From: Ischnura elegans | Lineage: Eukaryota; Arthropoda; Insecta; Odonata; Coenagrionidae | Assembly: GCF_921293095.1 (NCBI RefSeq) | Contig: NW_025791658.1 | Coordinates: forward strand, 9,610,001-9,674,000 | Direction: 5' to 3' | Length of the DNA stretch: 64,000 nucleotides | Shown: one piece after another, positions 23,160 to 34,175 of the stretch | Layout: the number at the start of each line of letters is the position of its first letter | How positions within the stretch are numbered: position 1 is the stretch's first letter | The notes under the pieces: model-generated | The model's input: the letters and a program-made list of their open reading frames with translations, nothing else | What the model was told of the DNA's origin: nothing | Databases searched by the model: none | Made by a program: the position numbers and the translations under genes

Positions 23160-24136
23160 GGGTGCGGTCCGTTGAACGCTACCAATGCTTCGGAGCGCCA
23201 CCAAGTGGTACGTTATTCGCTACGGAGTGCTACAGGTTAGGCTGTGACGTCACGGCAAACGTCATACACCCGTTTCCCGCCTCGCTACAGACGCTCCCCT
23301 GAAAACTTGGCTCAGCGGAGGAGCGAGTCAATTTTTGGCGGAAATTCGAAGGGAATGCACTGAGACAATTGAGTTTACTCACGTTGCAGATGTTGGACGG
23401 CGAATGCGGACGCCTTTCTCCTATAAAAGTGACTACGATGTAACGGAGTAGACGCACTTAGTAAGTAGATGTAAATTTAATTGTGATTTAATTAAATATA
23501 CAGGAAGAACTAACTATCCGCAAACATTCTCGTATCTCCCCCAAAATGAACTCAAATGTATCTGGAAGCAGCCTTTACATCCAAAAGGCTACAAAAAATT
23601 ATTTAAAGGGGTATGTAATATAAAGAAAGGATTGTAAGAACATATATCGACAAATTAACTCATGCCATAAATTAAAATCTGAAGAAAAATAAGATATACA
23701 TGAAATGGATTAATGTTTTTTAATAGTCGTTATCCATTATAACTGGGCAAACGGTAGAGTACCTACTTTTTCCTTTACTAGGGTAATGAGTTTCATTGAG
23801 AAGGGTAGGCGAGGGTTGGTGTGAGAAATACGGTCCAAAGTTTCTTCCTTTACTTTGTGGAACCTCGATATTGAAAAATAAAATTCATTTTAATAATATT
23901 CAAACATATTTATTAATATTCAATGACCATAATCACCTCAACTCGCAATTAAAACCACATCTTCGATTCCATAATCCCAGTTTGCCCATCCTCGTTCATT
24001 TCCGCCATCTTGACTTCGCTCCTGACCGGTCCGAAAAGAAATTCTCGTAGCGAACGTAGGGACTATGGACCGGAGCTCCGGAGCACCTCCGTCGGTAGCG
24101 TCTGGTAGCGAAAGTAGCATTCATTGGACCGCACCC
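23160..24136 (-). mobile_element. internally deleted Harbinger copy, inverted
   Basis: The ends GGGTGCGGTCC are present. The left 300 bp match, in opposite orientation, the Myb-gene end of the 9281-19840 element, including a degenerate copy of Myb exon 1. The right part (about 23975-24136) matches the transposase end, including a recognisable exon-1 start (MAEMNEDGQ on the minus strand). Everything between has been lost. The flanks TTG and GGA do not match, so either the target duplication decayed or the copy rearranged. Confidence 0.8.
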
Positions 24137-25020
24137 GGACATGGTGGGGTGAACAGACGCGGTCCTTTTCAGTCTTTCGAACCTCGGCGACTGGCCATGA
24201 AAGTTTTCGGACTTCTCATGGAGATGCGCTTAGCCAGCATTAGGTTTAAGGGATTCAAATGCCTGTCAACGGGGATGGAATAGCTGTATTATTGTATTCT
24301 AATCGTTGTGATCTATTTAGAAAACTTAAGTTAAAACCGTGTTTAATTTATAAAATAACAATTCCTTTAATAGTAAGTAATATATTTCAAATTGTCTGTG
24401 CATTGCTGCAGGGATGGTATAATTTTCCCTGGTATATCTCGCAGAATTTCGAGATTTCATGGGGAACTGGTTGTCGAAAAGCACCTACACTTGAATAGAA
24501 GTTTGGAATGCAGCTCAGTAGGCCAGAAACTCCATTGAAATAACACATGAATTTGATATTTATAAGTACCGTAATCCTCTCGAGTGGATAGGTGAACGAA
24601 TAGAATATCGAAGGAGGTCGTGCTAGACGTATAGGTTGAGGTTTGTAACGTGCTGAGGAAGATGAGGGGAGGGGGCAAAGGATGGAGCGTGTACTGAGGG
24701 GTGTGGGGATGGTGAAGGCGTGGACGCGTGGGGTGAAAGGGGGAGAAAGAGAGCAAGGGTGATGGCTGGAGTGAATGGAAGTAGCCCTTCCAGGGAGAAA
24801 GCTTTCCCTTTCGGACACCCCAATGAAAAATCCATGAAGTGCGAGGAGGACGAGGGGGAGGTCACCTACCCTGGATATGTATGTAATCACGCTTATGGCT
24901 TCGTTCGGGGCAAGCACTACCCTTACATATCCGTACTAACATTCGGGTGGAATCAGTGAGTGAAGGAGCCATGTGTAGTAATAATTGAGACAACTGTAGT
25001 ATTTTTCCACGCCTATTTAA
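24137..25020. other. unassigned; purine-rich patch
   Basis: A purine-rich, GC-richer patch (about 24650-24760) keeps ORFs open on both strands (a 176-codon minus ORF at 24387-24917 and a 79-codon plus ORF at 24720-24959). Neither has a recognisable domain, and composition alone could explain them. Confidence 0.3.
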
Positions 25021-25021
25021 T

Positions 25022-25075
25022 CTTACACAACCGGTTCCAATGCTTACGCATCATTCTCAAGAGGTGTCTCACAGC
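25022..25075 (-). ncRNA. degenerate hammerhead-like Penelope-type tail
   Basis: On the minus strand, TTGAGAATGATGCGTAAGCA is followed by GGAACCGGTTGTG and then ATTAAAT..GTGGAAAA.TAC. The same arrangement follows the better hammerhead-like motif at 43988-44027, so both are 3' tails of one retroelement family. The core is too degenerate here to expect activity. Confidence 0.45.
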
Positions 25076-27592
25076 CATATAGATAAAAGTAAGCTACATA
25101 AATACCAATGGAGATTTACGGTGACAATAATATATATTATAGTCTCTTGTGTAGGGGGAAAGTTAAAAGACGTGTTGAAATAGCTGTCTGGGGGTCTAAG
25201 GAGAATACCTGAAGCTCCCCAGGCTCAGGCAACTGCCTTTTTCTTACCCTTCCCTGGGCTTGCACGAGGTGGAGAATGAATCTCTGCGGCCCAGGGCGGG
25301 AGGGAAGGGTAAGGGACTTCAGGGGGAGTGGGGGAAACGGGTGGGGGTTTGAGGCAAATTCTCTCTTTTCTGCGAGATACCGAGTTCTAGGTAACTCTTT
25401 GGTATGGAAGGATAACTATTCCCTGGACTCCCCTCCCCCTTCCACCCCTGGCTACATCCCTTTGTCACACCTGTTTCTCTCTTATCTCCTTTTCCTCTTT
25501 TATTCCCCACCCTCCGCCTTCTCTCCCCCCTCCTCCTTCCCTTTTTTCCGAATGGCGGCTCGCTGAGGCCAGTCAGTGGTTGCCACGGACACCCTTGTGG
25601 GTAGAGTGGGCGGTCCATTCAAGGTGACCAAAGGGGCCAACACCGACTCAAATCGCAGTCCAGCTTTTTCAAAAGGAACGCGGTGAAGACGATTTTGCGT
25701 TGGTGCGATTATCGCACGTCGTGGATTCAAACATATCAGTTTTCTCCGTAAGCGAGAGATAATCTGGATGTTACGAAATAATTTGTGAAACGATATTTTC
25801 CGATGCTATCCTCTTATGACCGTAAATATGTACGTTTTGATACTGATCTCAAATGGGAGTATGTTTGGATGGAAACCGTGTAACTAATCGTTGTCGCAGG
25901 CTGTAATCCTGTGATTTTTTCTTCCTTCGACTCGATAGTTTTCATCCTAGCTTTGTTATCTTCTCATTAGCCATCAACTCCTCATACGTTTCATTTACTT
26001 TTTTCCTTGGCAAAATTTTATCAGGTTTCGTTCCTTTGATGCAATCCAACCTCTCGATCCATTTCTGCATTCATGTACCGAAAACCCATTGAAGTCTACG
26101 TCTTTGAAGGTGATTTTCTGCGACGACTGACTTTATTCTTCATATTTTTTCTGAATTGTTTTTGCTCGTGAATGATTGTAATCCAGAGACAATCATTATT
26201 TGGGCATTTAACATAAAATGGCGTTTAAAACTTAAATATTCATACATTAGGTCATGATTATTTTAGCTGTCACCACTATTTCATACTTTACACACTGCTT
26301 AATTGACTACGAGGTATTGCACTGGAATGTACAAATTTTGTGGCAAGAGCCTAAAGGATCAAATTACAACCGACAAAGATACCACTAAATTTCCTAAGTT
26401 AAGTCGTTGAGATGGAGTTATTTCTTTGCGCATATATTTTCATAACTTTGACTTGCAAAAAATGCCATCTGATTTGATTGCATCGATTTTGAGGCATCCC
26501 AGTGGAGGAGGAAAATGCAGTGCAGAAGACATTGATGGAGTATCACTTGCGTTGGGAATTTTGGCCCTAAACATTTTTTTAACAAAGTGTACGTCCAAAA
26601 GATTGAAAATCCCCCCAGCGATTAAGTGATCAAGTGTATGCTTAGAAAGTGACTTGTTGTTTACAGTGTTTCGATTGGCATAGTGTTGATTAAAGTCGTA
26701 AGGATAGATAAAAGAATTGTAAGTGTGAAATTAAATAACTGGAATAAATCCGCGGTGAAAGGCAATAATCGATATCCGAGAAATGATCCGATAAATGATT
26801 CGAGGGTATCTAATACGTCTCCTTGACCTTCCAAAGGACGTACAGAAAAGAAGAGAACCTCCAGCTGAAATAGGCCGTCTTACGCCCGCGCACGCAGCTA
26901 CTCCTGTGTACCTCTACCCGCCTCTCTTAGCATGAATCTCCTTCCCCTCGCTCTTTCTTCAAACGCATTTCAAACGAACGTTCTCCGCTTGCAGCCACTC
27001 CGACACCTTTCCGAGTTCAACTCCTCCCGGGCAGCGAATCCAGGGCACCACGTATAAGGAAGGGGTTTCGGGCCAGGCTACTTCAGATGTGGGAGGGACT
27101 CTCGTCACGTATTAATGCAAGCAGAGGAGCATTTAATATTAATGTAACCCGTCAAAGTGAGTCTGGGCTGACGTTGAGGTAAACTGGCGGTTGGAGCATC
27201 CTTTATGGAAGCGGGTGGAAAGATGAGGAAAAAAACACACACGCCCACCGTTCTCTCTCTTTCTCTCCGCCCACCGCGTGGGTGAGATAGAGGAGCGCCA
27301 AGTGTGTTTGTGTCCCTGAGTACGTTCTGCCAGCATCGGTAAAGGGAGTTGGGGTGGTGGGGAATTTTCTCTCTTCACGTAACCTCTATAGAGATCGCGA
27401 ACAAAACCTTTTAGTAGTCACGTGTGGACGATCCTTATCTCCCTCTTCCTCCTACCCCTTACCCCACCCCTCTTTTCCAATGGTTAGGGGGAAGGGTTTT
27501 TTTTTTGGGGGGGAGGGAGGGGGGGTGATTCGGGGGGTGAGTGGATGGTGCCGGCTTTTACGGCGTCTTCTCCAGAGTCGTCACCTGAGTTA
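25076..27592. other. unassigned; candidate core promoter near 27053
   Basis: GC-richer patches occur at about 25200-25720 and 26880-27590. No exon is recognised. On plus, TATAAG at 27053-27058 lies 32 bases before the A of TCAGAT (27083-27088), the normal spacing of a TATA box and an arthropod initiator; no convincing start codon and ORF follow. A G-rich run occurs at about 27505-27535. Confidence 0.3.
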
Positions 27593-30172
27593 AACGGAAA
27601 CCTGTCTTGTCCGGAAAATTTTGTTGGTCCTGGCGGTCACATTACGGTTTTACGTGCATTGGTGCCCTCTGTTAAACGGAAACTGTCAAACGCGGAAACG
27701 GAATCGATTCTCGGGCACGTGTTTCTTGGTTAAGCGGAATTTCAAAAAAAAATTCCATGGGCAATTTTTACCGTGAGGAAATAAAATCCTAAAATGTTTT
27801 GTAAAGCCCTCTCCATAGAAAATAATCCAACGGAACCAGCTAAATGTGTCGTACGTTCACTATGCTCTACGTCATTATTGACTGACATCAGGTCGCAGGA
27901 GGGACTCAGGACAATATTGCATCAACCTTGACCGAAACACTTTCTCGTCTCCCTAAATTTAGTGTTAATCCTCCTCCAGTGCCTCATGTCCATCGTCTCC
28001 CATCGCCATGTAAAGTGCAGTTTCGTTTCACGTACACTGTATCAAGTGCTCCACAAAAATCTCCACCCCTCTTCCCTCCCGCCCCCTCCTTTCTTAACCA
28101 CTCCGCCAACCCATGCTTGCAAACTTACCCCCTCCAACTCGTAGAACCCTCTCACTACATGCACAATCATTTTGTGAATCCTTACTATCCACCGAGTAAG
28201 AAGGAATCATTCTCCTACGTGCTGCCGACAGCGTAAGAATACAACGCAGAACGCTAAGAATAAAGGGAACTGCTGATTGATTTTCGCCATGCCACGAAAC
28301 GTATTAACGCTGAAAAATAAACTGGACTTGATTGAGTGCTTTGAACGAGAAAAGCTCTCAGTGAAGTAGATCCAAGAGAAGTTTAAGTGTGGAAAGACTC
28401 AAGTTTACGAAGCAATTAAGAAGAAGGACGAAATTAAGAAAGACTTTGAAAGAGGTAGGTTCTAAGAAACATATATCTTCTTTTCCCATGCCACAATAGT
28501 TTGCAAAACGACACACCATAAAATAATTGTAGTTTTCATCGATTATTTTAGGCCTTAGTTTACATTCAAAGAGGAAAACACCACTCTGCGAATATGAAGA
28601 AATAAACGAATTAGTTTGGGAATGGTTTGTGCGAGCAAGATCGAGGAATATTCCATTGTCAGGTCCAACAGTCCAAGAAAAGGCCAAGGAATTTGCAATT
28701 TCTTTGGGAAAATTGGATTTTAAGGCCTCCAATGGATGGCTAGACAGCTTCAGAGCAAGACGCAATGTTGTTTGGAGCAGTGTTGTTGGCGAGTCAAATG
28801 ACGTTGACATGGAAACCGTAGAGTGGAAATGTATGTTTCAAGTAAAAATTAAAGACTATCAACCATGTGATATCTACAACGGGGATGAAACCGGAATGTA
28901 TTTTAGGGCTCTGCTGTCTAAAACATTGTGCGTAAAAGGAGAAAACTACTAGGGTTTGTATGCATTTCCGGGTTCTACTTCTAGAAATTAGGGTAACAAT
29001 TCAAACAATGATGTCATATTTACACTTATTCTTTATTATGTAGGAGGGAAGCACTCAAAGGAGCGTTTGACCATTTTCATTTGTGGGAATATGGCAGTGG
29101 AGCTCCTAAAGCCTCTTGTCATCGGGAAATCAGCTCGACCACGATGCTTGAAAAACGTTGAAATTGAGAAGCTACCGGCCAAATGGAGGCATAATAAAAA
29201 ACATTGGACCCCGGTTTCAATCATGGAAGAGTGGCTTAAAAGTTACAATGCCGAAATGAAGAGGAAAAAATAGGAAAGTAATACTTTTCCTTGACAATGC
29301 AACCTGTCACCCTAAAATTCACCTTGCGAATGTAGAGCTAGCCTGGTTTCCGGTAAACACAACAAGCATCATTCAGCCAATGGATCAGGGAGTAATTAGA
29401 TCGCTGAAGGCACAATATAGGAAGTGCATGATGCGATCATTATTAGCTGCTGCAGATACTGCGAATTAAGTATCGGAGGTGTTAAAAACATATTAGAGCT
29501 GGATGCCATTAATTGGATTAACTTTTGCAATGAAAGATATTACACAATGTTTCGCCAAAGCTGGAATTCTGCCAGAACTGATCCCCGAGGAAGGTGAGGA
29601 AAATAATTTGAATGTTAATGTATCACCAATTTAAATGTATATTTACGCATTTACAGGATTATATATATTGCTATTTTAGAGCCAATGGTGGATCTCAGCG
29701 AATTGCAGCAAGTAAAAGGCATTGACATGAATGCTGAGAATTTGTGGATTTCGACAATGATCTTCTCACGAGCGATGAAGATGGTTCCTTAACAGCCAAT
29801 AATAAAGAAGACGAAAGCTGTGACACCGACGAAGAAGTGACCTTAATATGTGAAGAAAATAAAAAATCGTATAGAGAAATGTTGGTTTCATTAAAAAAAT
29901 TAGAAGAATGCAATCTCAACAATGGTAAAACTGATTTGTATTACATCTTACATGGGGCCATAGGCAACGTAGAAAATTGTATTCTACAGGAAAAAAGGAA
30001 AGACAGACAAAAATGACTGATTATTTCAAATAAACAATTTAAAAATAATGCGATGCTGTTCTGTTCTTTCGCGGTCATTTTTGAATTGTCAGACGCTGAG
30101 TTAAGCGGAATACTGTCTTATCCGGAAAAAAGTGAAGGGCCCAAGAGATTCCGCTTAAGACAGGTTTCACTG
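27593..30172 (+). mobile_element. pogo/Tigger DNA transposon
   Basis: The right end is the complement of CAGTGAAACCTGTCTTAAGC, the classical Tigger terminus. The left end is decayed (GGAAACCTGTCTTGTCC from about 27596). TA lies on both sides (27591-27592 and 30173-30174). Subterminal words TTAAACGGAAACTGTC repeat near both ends. It encodes one plus-strand transposase gene. Confidence 0.85.
28289..30016 (+). pseudogene. Tigger (pogo-type) transposase, damaged
   Basis: The gene starts MPRNVLTLKNKLDLIECFER, the amino-terminal CENP-B/pogo helix-turn-helix (28289-28454), with one in-frame TAG at 28366-28368. The second exon (from 28552) holds the CENP-B-type second DNA-binding domain and the first catalytic Asp in YNGDETGMYF. 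The third (from 29044, KHSKERLTIFICGN) leads to LFLDNATCHP (second Asp) and QPMDQGVIRSLK (third Asp), after a frame change near 29272. Further stops fall near 29467 and 29491. The final exon (about 29682-30016) encodes an acidic tail ending KDRQK, with a frame break near 29735. The DDD triad is visible but the gene is not open. It lies alone within its element. Confidence 0.85.
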
Positions 30173-30589
30173 TACTAAATTATATTTTCCTTTATTTACA
30201 GGTGAGTATCACTCCTATGGAATGATGAAAGCCCAAGGGGTCGAGTTGTGGTGGTTTGTAAATGTTTCGCCTTTTTATTCATTTTTTAAATCAACTTTCC
30301 GAATTCAAGTGCAATAAAATTTGCACTTCTGCATCGTCAAGAGACTAAAGTTAATTCGTTGATTGAAAGTTAATTCGTTTCAATAGCACTGTGTTGGTTG
30401 GCATATTGGTCCGCTGTCATCCTAGTTCAAGCAATAAATCTTATTTTCTCGAAAACTGCATTCTTACCTCTAGGTACATAGTGTAACCTTTAGCTCTTTA
30501 TCACTTTTATTCAAATTATTTCATTTCACTGGAAAATTGTCATGGAACGGTCATTTTTAATAAAATAAATCAGTACCTTACTTATTATA

Positions 30590-30830
30590 GACAGAAGGTA
30601 TGAATGGAGGGAGTACTTAGCGGGGAGGGGATGTTGAAAACGGTGTTAGAGGGTAGAATGTTAGGGAAACGAGGGAGGGGAAGGAAGAGAATAGGATTTT
30701 TAGATGGATTGAAAGGGAATAGGCCCAATAAATTGAAGAATGTATTGCTGGAAGGAAAGGGAGGCTCCCAGATCATTTCCTTAGTACTCCATGGAAACCT
30801 ACCTTAATCAGTAGAATACCATAATAACAA
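30590..30830 (+). mobile_element. RTE-clade LINE 3' fragment
   Basis: Encodes GKRGRGRKRIGFLDGLKG and then shares with 6660-6890 the untranslated word TACTCCATGGAAACCTACCT and an AT-rich tail. It starts within the AGACAGAAGGT word of the family, so it is more truncated than the copy at 6507. The target duplication is not clear. Confidence 0.75.
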
Positions 30831-31560
30831 TAACTCATTATAATACCGTCTGTGGTATCTTGATATTGAATCGGTTAAATAGGTTAAACAAAGCGACAGA
30901 AATCCCGAGAGCGAATCGCCGTTCAAGGAATAGGAGGAGTGGAGTCAGCTGCGAGAGGAGACGTGGTTTTTTCACCGAATCGGGTTTAGCAGATACAGTA
31001 GTCGGGCGGATATTATTTCAGTGAAAGGAGATTTGGTGTTTTAAGCGATGATTGGTCCGGATTGGATGGTTGCGGCGTCGCCATGATTGCGAGGGAGTGG
31101 ATTGGGGATGGGGTTATAAGCACGGCAGCGGGAGATTTGGATTCCGGCGAGGATCGACGGAAGTGGAAAGCATTTAAGAAAGATCCACTGGCATACTAAT
31201 GTAGTTAGCGCGAAAAAATATGTCTTCCTTATCCTACGCACTGCCGTTTCTCTGTCCTCGTAAACATTTTCATTATGAATCAGGAAGGAGTAGGCCGGTG
31301 TGTGAACGTAAAAGGATCCCGTGGAAAACGAAGAATCCAGTAGTCAACCCATGCTGCTTGAAGGACCTCGGGCACCTGGGTTAATGAATACATTTCTCAA
31401 GTGACTCAGGCAGTCGTCTTCAAATCTTTTTTATTCCCATATATGAGTGGGTGGAGACTGAAGTCTCTTGAAGATTGTGGTGAGAGCTTGTGTATGTAAA
31501 TACAGTGCACAGTTTAGTGAGCCTTCAGCATGTTGACATCTCTAGTATTATCTGTGACGA
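30831..31560. other. unassigned
   Basis: Moderately GC-rich DNA (about 30890-31160) with no recognised domain or repeat end. Confidence 0.25.
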
Positions 31561-31745
31561 TTCAAAGCACTGCATGAAACAAGTAACTTTGTACGCAGTC
31601 TCGCACACGAATGCAAAGTTATATACTCACTCCAAGGATGAAATTCGCCATGAGATTATTGTTACGACAAATCATTTGGCGAAGCCATACGATTATGGCG
31701 CTCTTGACTGCGTCTAAAGTTACTTGTTTCATGCAGTCCTTTGAA
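31561..31745. repeat. 40-bp inverted repeat enclosing a SINE scrap
   Basis: Arms 31561-31600 and 31706-31745 (core ATGAAACAAGTAACTTT) pair with about three mismatches. The enclosed 105 bases include, on the minus strand, GCCAAATGATTTGTCG and TTTCATCCTTGG, words shared with the SINE at 31900-32012. It looks like a small MITE or foldback that carries a SINE piece. Confidence 0.6.
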
Positions 31746-31899
31746 AAACGTCCTTCGCGGAATTGCGATAAAGTAGGTTTTATATCTCTATCAGTGGCTT
31801 AGTAAGCACGACCACTGTCTCCTGTGCCTTGAAACACTATGGGCTTGAAACGTCAGCACATTGTTCGGTGAAGGCCAGCATGAGTTTTGCCTCGGTAGA

Positions 31900-32012
31900 A
31901 GATAGCTTGGCGGTGTACCTGGTCGTGAACCGGGTACGAATCCTTGCTAGGCCAAATGATTTTTGCATGGCAAATTTCATCCTTGGTATTCATATAAGAA
32001 GATTGATCATGG
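31900..32012 (+). mobile_element. tRNA-derived SINE
   Basis: An A-box-like TAGCTTGGCGGTG and a B-box-like GGTACGAATCC are spaced as in tRNA genes. They are followed by CCAAATGATTTTTGCATGGC and TTTCATCCTTGGT, a body shared with the pieces at 31615-31690 (minus), 49255-49345 (minus) and 49600-49725 (plus). A functional tRNA fold is not expected. Confidence 0.6.
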
Positions 32013-33923
32013 GAAAAAGTATGTCCCATTCGTAGAGGTTTTTCAAAGAATTTAAAAATTATATCATCATAACTAGATCGTGGTAATTTTGGACCCATAA
32101 AATCGGGTACTTACTTTTCCATTTTACTCAAAGAGTGTTTAAATGTGAATGAATAAATGTTGCTGTTTTCAATGAATCATTTCGTCTTGACTTGCAATGT
32201 GGCTCTTCTACCTGTTTAATGTCTCAAAATCAATCTATTATTATCATTTACACGCCCAAGTGTCAGGAATGCCCCTGGAGGAAGTTTTTATTGTGGATTA
32301 TGATCGGGGAAGAAAAAAATGCCAAGTGAACGGAAAAAATGGTGCAAGGCAACGTACTTTGGTATACATATGAATAATAGAATTTCAAGTATTTATCCTT
32401 TTAGATGTTTAAGGTTTACTCGAGGACATAAACAGTTAATCGATAGTTCTAGCTGTAGCTTGAGCTCATCATGTTTTGTGTTTATATCAAATGAAAATAT
32501 CATTTCACTATTTTATTTTCAGAAGCTCATTGATTCGCATATAAATGTACTAAATGAAAAATGGGCTATTCGGCCATAAATGACGTCTTAAGCGCCATGT
32601 CATGGGAAACGAATAAATGCAGTTTGAATACGGGCTTCATAAAATAGAATCGATGGATAAGTTTTATACCTATCTGCGAAGACATTTAAAATGCATAGTC
32701 TAATTTATTAGAAAAATTGATTCTCTCACAATTTTTTCACGCATATTGGCTTAAATTCTGTATTTCGTCGGGTGCAAGATTGCGTGAATTATAATAAAAA
32801 GCAATTGTGTGCTGCTTCCTAACAAAATAGGTATCTTCACATTAAACTGCCAATTTTAAATTACTCTTCCCTCAAATTTATTTGTAGCATATTATTCTCG
32901 CCTTTAAGTCAGTGTTTGAGAAACTTCGATGTACTGCTGTGAGTGTGTTTAAAATACGCGTATTCCAAGGAATTTTTGCATCAAAAAGTTATGATTATAA
33001 TTATAGACATCTTCATATCTGCATTTATTTAAAATTTTAATTTCATCCCTCAAGTCTCGAGGCATTACATCAATGAAAAAGATTCTTCTAACCACCGGAA
33101 AAAATGACAGATTTCACTGAAATGGTTGCGCACATTCCATTTGAAATCTCCCCATTGCCGGGGCTAATATCAAGATTGTCTTTTGTCTCGCTGCCGGGCA
33201 ATTACGGGAGAGGACTCAGAAAAGAGCAATTGCAAAGGTAAAAGAAGAAAAGCATCAACGTGGAGCTTTACGTTTCTTTGACTGTAAACTGGAGATTGAT
33301 GATGCTTTCAGTATGGTGCACCGAGACGCTTGAATGCATAGCGAAATGTTATGGGGAATTGATTTCCGACTAAACCGAACGGATGGGAGAGAGACAGAGG
33401 AGACGGAAGTGTTGGCGGTGGAGGATGGGGGCAGCACTGAGGAGACAATAGACGGATAATGAGCGCAGGGGCACAAAAATAAAAGACCGACCCGATTTGA
33501 ACATCAAAAGAACCAGTCGAGAGGAGCGCCATCAAAGTGGTTGCGGCAGAAAAGGGAAACTAAAGGTACTTCAAATATCCGTCATAGTGACCATTATCGG
33601 GATCATAGAATTCATTTCTTTTTCGAGTCCCAAACGGGACAATTCCAGGTTTCGATCGATATTGTCCCTTTTTATCCCGTCGAGTGGCTGTTCAGTGGAG
33701 GGAGAAGAAAGGATTATTTTTGTGTGCTTGCATGTCGTTGGGGGAGGAGTTGATATTTTTTCATTTGCTTTATATTTACTTGTGCCTAAGAGAGACTCAT
33801 AGAGCTGTCCCGTGATCAAAAGTTTCCTAATCGGTGACTAATGTATTGGCACTTGATTTTTTTTCGATGCTGAGCATCAGACAGCTCACTTGCATCTGAT
33901 AATGACAAAAGTGCTTCACTGCG
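32013..33923. other. unassigned
   Basis: AT-rich to mixed DNA. ORFs at 33255-33535 (minus) and 33497-33802 (plus) overlap each other and show no domain. Confidence 0.25.
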
Positions 33924-34175
33924 TTATACTATAAAAGGCAGGCCGACCTCTTTGCTATGTGACGTTTGGTGGCAGTGGTTGAAAGCGTCACATAAGTATG
34001 GCTGCCGGGAGATACACTCGTCCCAATTCTTTCCAATCATTAATATAATCTGGTTATAATTCCCACTCATGGCACCACATTCATTTCTTTCGTTTTTGTG
34101 GCAGGTGATGTTGCAGTCCGTTTCATCATGGTTAATAATTCCTTTATTAGAGAAGTGCGCACATTCCCTCTTCAT
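33924..34175 (-). CDS. unrecognised cysteine-rich small ORF
   Basis: 83 codons, starting MKRECAHFSNKG and including DCNITCHKNERNECG and DECISRQPYLCDAFNHC. Seven cysteines are distributed along the chain in a way that looks like a disulfide-rich secreted domain, but there is no amino-terminal signal peptide, so it could be an internal exon. On the same strand TTTATAAG (34224-34231) lies about 50 bases upstream of the ATG and could be a TATA box. I do not recognise the family; chance is possible. Confidence 0.25.
   Translation of the reverse strand: MKRECAHFSNKGIINHDETDCNITCHKNERNECGAMSGNYNQIILMIGKNWDECISRQPYLCDAFNHCHQTSHSKEVGLPFIV

Noticed and set aside
24387-24917. 176-codon minus ORF
   Set aside because: It lies over a purine-rich, low-complexity patch, has no domain and overlaps equally open frames on the other strand; best seen as a composition effect.
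28358-28810. 150-codon minus ORF
   Set aside because: It is the antisense of the Tigger transposase exons.
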